Positions 1 to 5,041 of a stretch of DNA of 6,657 nucleotides are shown here, one piece after another. The notes under the pieces are model-generated. The model searched no databases, had not been told where the DNA came from, and was given only the letters and a program-made list of their open reading frames with translations. This stretch comes from an uncultured Prevotella sp. (GTDB lineage: Bacteria > Bacteroidota > Bacteroidia > Bacteroidales > Bacteroidaceae). Each line of letters starts with the position of its first letter. The stretch's first letter is position 1. The DNA is taken from contig CALNBT010000201.1 in NCBI GenBank assembly GCA_937874345.1, positions 1-6,657 on the forward strand, given 5' to 3'. The translations under genes and the position numbers were made by a program.

Positions 1-893
1 TCTTTTTAGACGGATCTAGCAATGCACATTGGGAGCAGGTGATGAATAACTCGCTTTTCGCGGGAAACTCCAATCTGCTGCTGCTTTACATTGCATTGGT
101 CATCTTGACGAAAGTCTTCGCAACATCGGCCACGAATGGCGCAGGAGGTGTGGGCGGAACATTTGCACCTTCGCTGTTTATTGGTGGTTTCGGAGGTTTT
201 TTGTTTGCCCGTCTGTGGAACATTAACCAGCTTGGCATTGAAGTGCCGGAGAAGAATTTCACGCTTTTGGGTATGGCAGGCGTTCTTTCAGGCGTAATGC
301 ATGCCCCTTTGACAGGTGTCTTTCTGATTGCTGAGCTGACGGGTGGATATGCTCTTTTCATGCCATTGATTATGGTAAGCATTGTAGCGGTGATGACCAT
401 CAGCATTTTCGAGCCCCATAGCATTTATGCCATGCGTCTGGCCCGTGAAGGGAGATTAGTGACCCATCATACAGACCGATCTGTTTTAACTTTGATGAGT
501 CTGGATAGTGTGATTGACAAAAACTTTATTTCGGTAAGTCCCGACCTTCCTTTGAGAAAACTGGTGAACGTTATCAGCAACAGTCATACCAGCTTTATTC
601 CTGTTGTCGATACTGCCGGAACGCTGTTGGGTGAGATAGACATTACGAAGATCAGGCATATCATGTTCAGGACAGAACTTTACAACCGATTCAACGTCAG
701 CCAGTTGACAACACCGCCTCCTGCCATTCTGGGGGTATCTGACCCCATGGAAGAGGTCATGGATAAGTTTGACAAGAGTAATGCCAATTATCTTCCAGTT
801 GTTGACATCGACCAACACCTCATCGGATTTATCGACAGAACCCGCCTTTACTCATTGTATCGTAAAACGGTTGCAGACTTTTCCAACGAATAG
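1..893 (+). CDS. ClC-family chloride channel/transporter with two CBS domains, 5' partial
   Basis: The reading frame is open from position 3 to the TAG at 891-893, so this is the C-terminal 296 residues of a longer protein; the GTG at 39 is internal, because the upstream codons (FLDGSSNAHWEQ) continue the family sequence. ClC proteins are inner-membrane Cl- channels or Cl-/H+ antiporters. Visible membrane-domain signatures are the anion-binding GTFAP loop within GGVGGTFAP (visible residues 49-56), the GMAGVLSG / APLTGVFLIAELT block (90-113), and a tyrosine in HSIYAMRLAREG (Y142) where the family has its pore tyrosine. Two cytoplasmic CBS domains follow at about 168-223 and 236-290, each with the typical F/L-P-VVD...GxID core; CBS pairs often bind adenine nucleotides and gate the channel. 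The GREGP filter and gating glutamate would lie upstream and cannot be checked, so channel versus antiporter is undecided. Family assignment is firm. Confidence 0.95.
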   Translation, partial: FLDGSSNAHWEQVMNNSLFAGNSNLLLLYIALVILTKVFATSATNGAGGVGGTFAPSLFIGGFGGFLFARLWNINQLGIEVPEKNFTLLGMAGVLSGVMHAPLTGVFLIAELTGGYALFMPLIMVSIVAVMTISIFEPHSIYAMRLAREGRLVTHHTDRSVLTLMSLDSVIDKNFISVSPDLPLRKLVNVISNSHTSFIPVVDTAGTLLGEIDITKIRHIMFRTELYNRFNVSQLTTPPPAILGVSDPMEEVMDKFDKSNANYLPVVDIDQHLIGFIDRTRLYSLYRKTVADFSNE

Positions 894-918
894 ATGTTCG
901 TTAGAAAAATAAAACCAA

Positions 919-939
919 AATGATAAGTTCGTTATCATT
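919..939. repeat. Hairpin after the ClC gene (weak terminator or regulatory palindrome)
   Basis: AATGATAA (919-926) and TTATCATT (932-939) are perfect inverted copies around a 5-base loop, 25 bases after the ClC stop codon. A run of six T begins at 950, ten bases past the stem. The stem is A/T-rich and the T-run is displaced, so it is not a textbook intrinsic terminator, but the position fits 3' end formation for the ClC transcript. An operator-like dyad is an alternative. Confidence 0.4.
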
Positions 940-1064
940 CAATCACTTGTTTTTTACTTTCAATTCGTTTCAAGAGAAGCTGTTTTTTCGTCATCTGCTT
1001 GAACCAACAAATCTGAGACAAAGAAAGAAACATTATATCCTAACCTCTTGTAAGTTATTATATT

Positions 1065-1127
1065 ACAAAGTCAATGAAATTGCACGATGATAACAATGCG
1101 TTCGATTCTCAAACCCATTGACTTTGT
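1065..1127. repeat. 12-bp perfect inverted repeat with 39-base spacer
   Basis: ACAAAGTCAATG (1065-1076) is the exact reverse complement of CATTGACTTTGT (1116-1127). The right arm also belongs to a small dyad, TTGACTTTGTCAA (1118-1130), and its TTGTCAAC recurs at 1146-1153. The flanks show no target-site duplication and the spacer encodes nothing, so I do not call it a transposable element. It could form a stem in RNA from either strand or be a protein-binding array. Confidence 0.6.
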
Positions 1128-1411
1128 CAACCAAATAGCGTGATATTGTCAACACAGGAAGATGGGGATAAAAATGAATTTCAAGACGGGTACAGCATGA
1201 AAGCATCATTCAACGACTCCGAAGGGGTTATATTGATATTGTGATACTACTGAAAAAAGTCAAAGGAACAGACAAGATGAACCCACCAAATGGTTACCAA
1301 CAAATCAACTTTCACAACATTTGTTTCGATGTGCCCAATTTTTTATGTTGATTGAAGCATCCAGTCTATTGAACCGCTAACAGAATAGACGATTTACGCA
1401 TGGAATATTCT

Positions 1412-1450
1412 AAAAAAATAAAGGCCAAACATGATGTTTGACCTTTATTT
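1412..1450 (-). terminator. Intrinsic terminator of the ROK kinase gene
   Basis: A 15-position stem (1416-1430 with 1436-1450, loop ATGAT at 1431-1435) lies 21 bases beyond the ROK stop codon. Read on the minus strand it is followed by seven T (1418-1412), the U-tract of a rho-independent terminator. The single non-Watson-Crick position (1425 with 1441) is a U-G wobble in minus-strand RNA but a C-A mismatch in plus-strand RNA, which indicates the minus-strand reading is the selected one. On the plus strand TTTATTTTATA follows the stem, so weaker bidirectional action is possible. Confidence 0.88.
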
Positions 1451-1471
1451 TATATTGAATATAGGTATTGA

Positions 1472-2449
1472 TTAGATATCCCATCCAATGGCGCTGGCCC
1501 CAAGGACAGCTGCCGATGAACCATCTAAACCACTAATCAAGAATTTTGCTTTATCCTTAAAAATCTTCAAAACATGCTTATCATAGCTTTCTTTCAGAGG
1601 TTTCATCAAAAGATCACCGGCTTTTGTCAAACCACCGAAGAAGATAAATGCCTCAGGAGAAGAGAATGCTGCAAAATCAGCGCATGCCTCACCCAACATT
1701 TCACCGGTCATCTCATAGACGCGCTTTGCCAGCTCGTCTCCTTTTCCGGCAGCAATACTTACATCCAGGGATGTAATGTCTTCTAGCTTCAAATCTCTTA
1801 ATAAAGAAGGCTCACTTGTTGTTTCCAACAGCTCTCGAGCGGTACGGGCTACGCCAGTGGCAGAACAATAGGCTTCCAAGCATCCGTTGCGACCGCAACC
1901 ACATGAGCGACCATGCTCACGTCTCATTGTTACGTGCCCCAATTCGCCAGCGAAACCATCGCTACCATAGACCAATTGGCCATTGACAACAATACCAGAA
2001 CCGACGCCTGTTCCCAGCGTGATAATAATAAAGTTTTTCATTCCACGGGCAACACCATAAGTCATTTCCCCAATGGCTGCAGCGTTGGCATCATTGGTCA
2101 AAGCTACTGGAATACCTAATTTATCAGAAAACATCTGAGCCAATGGTACTACGCCGTTATGTCCCCAACTCAAGTTGGGAGCAAACTCGATGGTACCATT
2201 ATAGAAATTTCCATTAGGAGCGCCAATACCCATTGCTTTGATGGTATCAATGCCACCAACTTGATCTATGATCAATTTCAAAGCATCGACAGAAGCTGCG
2301 ACGTAATCTTCTACTTTTTCATAACCCTGCGTTTTAATGGTGGTTGTAGCCTTGATATCTCCACGACTATCAACTATTCCAAAAACAGAGTTTGTTCCGC
2401 CCAAATCCAAACCGATGACATACGGTTTCAATACAGATACTGATTCCAC
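1472..2449 (-). CDS. ROK-family sugar kinase, glucokinase-like
   Basis: A 325-residue cytoplasmic protein, full length for ROK kinases, which phosphorylate glucose or related hexoses or amino sugars with ATP. Seen: the N-terminal phosphate-binding motif GLDLGGTN (residues 13-20); the TNDANAAAIGE segment with the presumed catalytic base D120; the second phosphate motif TLGTGVGSG (144-152); the sugar-binding ELGH (E169, H172); the ROK zinc site C183-G-C185-G-x-x-G-C190-x-E192; and the C-terminal GGL and GSSAAVLGA adenosine-binding segments. There is no helix-turn-helix, so it is an enzyme and not a ROK repressor. The start taken is GTG 2449, whose frame is closed by a TAA at 2470-2468; no Shine-Dalgarno is visible but the upstream is A-rich. 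A TTG at 2431 would give 319 residues and also leaves the first motif intact. It stands alone, divergent from the LysE gene, with its own promoter and terminator. Exact substrate cannot be read from sequence. Confidence 0.95.
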   Translation of the reverse strand: MESVSVLKPYVIGLDLGGTNSVFGIVDSRGDIKATTTIKTQGYEKVEDYVAASVDALKLIIDQVGGIDTIKAMGIGAPNGNFYNGTIEFAPNLSWGHNGVVPLAQMFSDKLGIPVALTNDANAAAIGEMTYGVARGMKNFIIITLGTGVGSGIVVNGQLVYGSDGFAGELGHVTMRREHGRSCGCGRNGCLEAYCSATGVARTARELLETTSEPSLLRDLKLEDITSLDVSIAAGKGDELAKRVYEMTGEMLGEACADFAAFSSPEAFIFFGGLTKAGDLLMKPLKESYDKHVLKIFKDKAKFLISGLDGSSAAVLGASAIGWDI

Positions 2450-2543
2450 GTTGTATTTATTTATAAGTTAGTAATTATTTTCAACCAAATATTAGGAAAG
2501 AACTTGAAAACATCCTTTATTTTATGTCTTCAAATTTGCAGCA

Positions 2544-2562
2544 TTAGGAGCAAATATCCTAA
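2544..2562 (-). promoter_or_regulatory. Perfect dyad at the predicted 5' end of the ROK mRNA
   Basis: TTAGGA (2544-2549) and TCCTAA (2557-2562) are exact inverted copies with a 7-base spacer. The dyad starts about five bases downstream of the predicted -7 box, so it would either be the first thing transcribed, as a 5'-terminal stem-loop, or an operator over the transcription start. A third copy, TTAGGA at 2492-2497, lies further into the leader. Function is inferred from position only. Confidence 0.45.
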
Positions 2563-2566
2563 GTCG

Positions 2567-2597
2567 CAAAGTTATTAAAAAACCAGCATTAAACAAA
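2567..2597 (-). promoter_or_regulatory. Bacteroidetes-type promoter for the ROK gene
   Basis: On the minus strand TTTG (2597-2594) is followed by 19 bases and TAACTTTG (2574-2567). This matches the known Bacteroidetes primary sigma factor consensus TTTG-N19-21-TAnnTTTG at every defined base. Transcription would start near 2560-2564, leaving a leader of about 110 bases before GTG 2449. Confidence 0.75.
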
Positions 2598-2608
2598 CTT
2601 TTGCATCA

Positions 2609-2644
2609 TAAATTTGTCCATATCGCATTATTTTCGCAATTTTG
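2609..2644 (+). promoter_or_regulatory. Candidate promoter region for the LysE-type gene
   Basis: Two alternatives overlap. TAAATTTG (2609-2616) is an exact match to the Bacteroidetes -7 box TAnnTTTG but has no TTTG at the right distance upstream; it would give a leader of about 30 bases. Alternatively TTTG (2613-2616) could be the -33 box for CAATTTTG (2637-2644), one base off consensus with a 20-base spacer, which would start transcription within a few bases of ATG 2653. Both lie against the divergent ROK promoter, so the two may interfere. Confidence 0.4.
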
Positions 2645-2652
2645 CATCCATT

Positions 2653-3321
2653 ATGCCGTTTGAGTTTCATATAGATATCATAGACTTAATTTTAAAAGGT
2701 GTCATGATCGGGATTATTGCCTCTGGGTTAATGGGACCAGTGGGTGTGCTTTGTGTACAACGTACCCTCAATAAAGGCAGATGGTATGGTTTCGTTACAG
2801 GTATCGGGGCTGCCTTATCAGATATCATCTATGCGCTATTGACAGGATTTGGAATGAGCTTTGTTTTTGATTTGATTTCAAAACCCAAGAACATGTTCCT
2901 TCTGCAACTTTCAGGAAGTATCTTACTCTTGCTATTTGGAATCTATAGTTTTCGTAATAATCCTAAAAACTATATTCACGTAACAAAAAAGAAAAAGGGA
3001 TCTTACACCTATAACGGCATAACAGCTTTCTGGATTACCTTTGTCAACCCGCTCATCATATTATTGTTCATCGCACTATTTGCACAATTCAAATTTATCA
3101 TTCCAGGTCATCCGCTTGAAATGGCTGTGGGATACCTCAGTATTTTGGTGGGTGCCCTTTTATGGTGGTATGGACTTACATGGTTTGTTGACAAAATACG
3201 CGGTAAATTTGATAATAACGGCATCACGATCATCAACAGGTTTATGGGAAGCATTGTTATCATCTGTTCTATCGCTATCTTAATTGGAACTGTATTTAAT
3301 TTGTATCAGGTTCACTATTAG
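2653..3321 (+). CDS. LysE-family transporter (probable amino-acid exporter)
   Basis: A 222-residue inner-membrane protein of the size and layout of LysE/RhtB exporters, which push amino acids or other small solutes out of the cell using the proton gradient. Six hydrophobic segments are visible at about 12-36, 46-71, 81-100, 122-145, 157-179 and 192-215. The family's N-terminal hallmark is present: a proline-glycine turn (GPVGVLC, 29-35), then RTLNKGRWYGFVTGIGAALSD (37-57), equivalent to the usual GxRxGxxxxxGxxxGD. The lysine-rich loop TKKKKGS (111-117) marks the cytoplasmic linker, and a conserved NP sits in helix 4 (N132-P133). I chose ATG 2653; the frame is open further left to a TTG at 2614, but that adds residues not expected in the family and would overlap the promoter. 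Substrate is unknown. It runs in the same direction as DUF4924, 109 bases downstream. Confidence 0.87.
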   Translation: MPFEFHIDIIDLILKGVMIGIIASGLMGPVGVLCVQRTLNKGRWYGFVTGIGAALSDIIYALLTGFGMSFVFDLISKPKNMFLLQLSGSILLLLFGIYSFRNNPKNYIHVTKKKKGSYTYNGITAFWITFVNPLIILLFIALFAQFKFIIPGHPLEMAVGYLSILVGALLWWYGLTWFVDKIRGKFDNNGITIINRFMGSIVIICSIAILIGTVFNLYQVHY

Positions 3322-3337
3322 CTTATATGACTAGTAC

Positions 3338-3382
3338 TGTACACCAAAAAACATCTGATGTTGGCGTACATGAATGTTGGTG
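3338..3382 (+). promoter_or_regulatory. Foldable leader segment upstream of the DUF4924 gene
   Basis: TGTACACCAA (3338-3347) pairs with TTGGCGTACA (3361-3370) with one mismatch, and the inner ACAT (3351-3354) with ATGT (3358-3361) closes the loop. The same left strand can instead pair CACCAA (3342-3347) perfectly with TTGGTG (3377-3382), because ATGTTGG occurs twice (3358-3364, 3374-3380). There is no T-run after either stem, so it is not an intrinsic terminator. No promoter consensus is evident in this 109-base gap, which leaves read-through from the LysE gene possible. Confidence 0.4.
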
Positions 3383-3430
3383 AGAAACTGAGCAAATCAA
3401 GAATATATTATCTTAAAACTTTATTTCATC

Positions 3431-3979
3431 GTGTATCTGGCTCAAGAATTACGAAAAAAGAACATTGCCGAATATCTGTTGTATATGTGGCAAATTGAAG
3501 ATTTGATACGAGCTTATGGCTTTTCTTTAGCTCGTATTAGAAGGGAATATATCGACAAATTCGATTATACTGACGACCAAAAGGAAGAAATGACAGACTG
3601 GTATGGTAATTTAATTCGGATGATGAATGAAGAGGGCAAACGTGAAAATGGTCATTTACAAATTAATGATATCTTGATCAAAGACCTTACTGATCTGCAC
3701 AACACGTTGCTTCAAAGTTCTAAATTTCCATATTACAATGCTGAATACTACAAAGTTTTGCCATTTATTGTTGAACTGAGACATAAAGGTTCTTCAATGC
3801 AAAATGAAATTGAAGTATGCTTGAATGCACTATATGGCTTGATGATGCTTAGGTTACAGAAAAAAGAAATATCACCCAACACTACGCATGCCCTTGAAGA
3901 GATTACGACATTCATTGGCATGTTGTCTGATTATTATATCAAGGACAAAAAAGAGGGTTTAGCATTTGAGGAGGATTAA
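3431..3979 (+). CDS. DUF4924 family protein, function unknown
   Basis: A 182-residue soluble protein that I recognise as the Bacteroidetes-restricted DUF4924 family, chiefly from its N-terminal block KKNIAEYLLYMWQIEDLIRA (residues 9-28). No signal peptide or membrane segment is visible. The sequence looks almost wholly alpha-helical: an N-terminal helix pair, an acidic DYTDDQKEEMTDWYGNLIRMM segment (about 45-65), a central KVLPFIVELRHK region (108-119), and C-terminal helices ending in an acidic tail (EED). No catalytic motif is recognisable. The start is GTG 3431, which places the M-x-x-A-x-x-L-R-K-K-N start where the family begins; there is no Shine-Dalgarno. The stop lies two bases before the rfbD ATG, so the two are very probably one operon, hinting at a role connected with envelope sugar synthesis. 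That link is inference from context only. Confidence 0.87.
   Translation: MYLAQELRKKNIAEYLLYMWQIEDLIRAYGFSLARIRREYIDKFDYTDDQKEEMTDWYGNLIRMMNEEGKRENGHLQINDILIKDLTDLHNTLLQSSKFPYYNAEYYKVLPFIVELRHKGSSMQNEIEVCLNALYGLMMLRLQKKEISPNTTHALEEITTFIGMLSDYYIKDKKEGLAFEED
3968..3975 (+). promoter_or_regulatory. Strong Shine-Dalgarno sequence for rfbD inside the DUF4924 gene
   Basis: GAGGAGGA lies six bases before ATG 3982 and forms the last Glu-Glu-Asp codons of DUF4924. Such purine-rich sites are uncommon in Bacteroidetes, where most starts lack them, and no other gene in this window has one. It suggests translational coupling, though acidic codons alone could produce the same bases. Confidence 0.6.
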
Positions 3980-3981
3980 AT

Positions 3982-4845
3982 ATGAATATTTTGATTACAG
4001 GCTGTCATGGTCAATTAGGAAACGAGGTACAGCTCTTGGAGACTGCCTATCCACAACATCATTGGTTTAATACGGATGTAACGGAACTGGACATTACTGA
4101 TAAGCATGCCATAGACAAGTTTGTACAAGACAACCAGATTGACGGGATCGTCAATTGTGCTGCCTATACCGCTGTGGATCTAGCAGAAAGCAACCAACAG
4201 TTGTGTATGTCCCTTAATGCTGATGCTCCGGCACATCTTGCCACTGCCGTTGCTAGCAGAAATGGTTGGATGATTCAAATCAGTACCGACTATGTTTTTG
4301 ATGGAACACAGCATACTCCTTATGTAGAAACCGATACACCTTCGCCAAATAGTGCGTATGGTGACACAAAACTGGCAGGAGAACTGGCTGCCCAAAATGC
4401 TTGTCAACAGTTGATGATCATTCGTACCGGTTGGTTATACTCTACTTTCGGCAAAAACTTTGTGAAGACGATGATTCGTCTGGGCAAAGAGAAAAACGAG
4501 TTAGGTGTTATCTTCGACCAAATAGGAACACCAACCTATGCAAGAGACCTGGCTAATGCAATTATGATTGCCATTGAGCACGGTATCGTTCCGGGCACCT
4601 ATCATTTCTCTAATGAAGGAGTCATCAGTTGGTACGATTTTACCAAAGCCATACATCGCCTTGCAGGTATTACCACTTGTCATGTTAAGCCATTGCACAC
4701 CGCAGAATACCCTACACCAGCAAACCGTCCACATTACAGTGTGCTGGACAAAACAAAAATAAAGAACACATATAACATAGAAATCCCATATTGGGAAGAA
4801 AGCTTGAAAGAATGTATTGAGAAATTGAATGCTTCCAACCTTTAG
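3982..4845 (+). CDS. rfbD: dTDP-4-dehydrorhamnose reductase
   Basis: A 287-residue cytoplasmic enzyme, full length for RfbD/RmlD. It reduces dTDP-4-dehydro-L-rhamnose with NAD(P)H to dTDP-L-rhamnose, the last step of the pathway supplying rhamnose to surface polysaccharides. Seen: Rossmann nucleotide-binding motif GCHGQLG (residues 7-13); NCAAYTAVDLAE (58-69); STDYVFDG (101-108), with the short-chain-dehydrogenase Thr102; catalytic Y126-G-D-T-K130; RTGWLYS (148-154); the substrate-side FDQIGTPTYARDLA (178-191); and the C-terminal RPHYSVLDKTK (249-259). All family positions I can check are intact; leucine replaces the frequent lysine in VDxAE. ATG 3982 follows the DUF4924 stop by two bases, behind a strong ribosome site. 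The rfbA, rfbB and rfbC genes for earlier steps are not in the window, so the pathway genes are split here. Confidence 0.96.
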   Translation: MNILITGCHGQLGNEVQLLETAYPQHHWFNTDVTELDITDKHAIDKFVQDNQIDGIVNCAAYTAVDLAESNQQLCMSLNADAPAHLATAVASRNGWMIQISTDYVFDGTQHTPYVETDTPSPNSAYGDTKLAGELAAQNACQQLMIIRTGWLYSTFGKNFVKTMIRLGKEKNELGVIFDQIGTPTYARDLANAIMIAIEHGIVPGTYHFSNEGVISWYDFTKAIHRLAGITTCHVKPLHTAEYPTPANRPHYSVLDKTKIKNTYNIEIPYWEESLKECIEKLNASNL

Positions 4846-4847
4846 CT

Positions 4848-4967
4848 AAGGGAGAACTGTTCAAATCTTTTAAGATCTAACTACAATTTTCTTTCCTCAC
4901 AAGAATTTCACCATCAATAGATAAGCTAAATTGAACAAATAAACGCACACTGTTTAAAATCTCCCTT
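4848..4967. repeat. Nested inverted repeats in the rfbD-prfC gap
   Basis: AAGGGAGA (4848-4855) is the exact reverse complement of TCTCCCTT (4960-4967), and inside it GTTCAA (4859-4864) matches TTGAAC (4931-4936). The left arm begins two bases after the rfbD stop. The distance between arms is about 100 bases, so folding would need the whole gap. No T-run or consensus promoter is evident in the gap, so where rfbD ends and prfC transcription begins is not resolved. Confidence 0.35.
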
Positions 4968-4983
4968 CCACGAATTCAATAGT

Positions 4984-5002
4984 ATTCTCCTCTTTGGAGA
5001 AT
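4984..5002 (+). promoter_or_regulatory. Perfect hairpin in the leader of prfC
   Basis: ATTCTCC (4984-4990) and GGAGAAT (4996-5002) form a perfect 7-bp stem around the loop TCTTT, 39 bases before the prfC ATG. It may be an operator, or an mRNA stem that influences stability or translation of prfC. There is no T-run after it, so it is not a terminator. Confidence 0.45.
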
Positions 5003-5041
5003 GAGAAGAGATTTTCAAGTGGGCCGTTTTCACTTTTACAA

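Larger units (their letters stand above)
894..1471. other. 578-base intergenic stretch without a convincing gene
   Basis: All frames on both strands are broken by stops; the longest ATG-started frames are a dozen or so codons. I see no tRNA, rRNA or known riboswitch pattern. It holds an 8-bp hairpin just after the ClC gene (919-939), an 8-bp direct repeat GTTCGTTA (896-903 and 927-934), a TTGTAA/TTACAA inverted repeat (1048-1068), a 12-bp inverted repeat (1065-1127), two copies of TTGTCAAC 22 bases apart (1124-1131, 1146-1153), and the terminator of the ROK gene at the right end. It could hold a small RNA or the decayed remains of a gene; nothing in it proves either. Confidence 0.6.

Noticed and set aside
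1100..1108. GTTCGATTC resembling a tRNA T-loop
   Set aside because: The flanking bases do not form the 5-bp T stem and there is no acceptor or anticodon arm around it.
1065..1127. The 12-bp inverted repeat as the ends of a miniature transposable element
   Set aside because: The flanking bases (TATT and CAAC) are not duplicated and no transposase or second copy is in the window.
1162..1244. Two overlapping mini-frames (12 and 15 codons, ATG 1162 and ATG 1197) in the large gap
   Set aside because: Very short, no ribosome site, no recognisable peptide, and stops close all neighbouring frames; expected by chance.
2614..2652. TTG start at 2614 for the LysE-type gene
   Set aside because: The extra 13 residues are not family-like and overlap the promoter candidates; ATG 2653 starts the family-like sequence.
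4994..5041. TTG start at 4994 for prfC
   Set aside because: It falls inside a hairpin, and RF3 proteins normally begin a few residues before the ERRRTFAIISHPD segment, which ATG 5042 provides.
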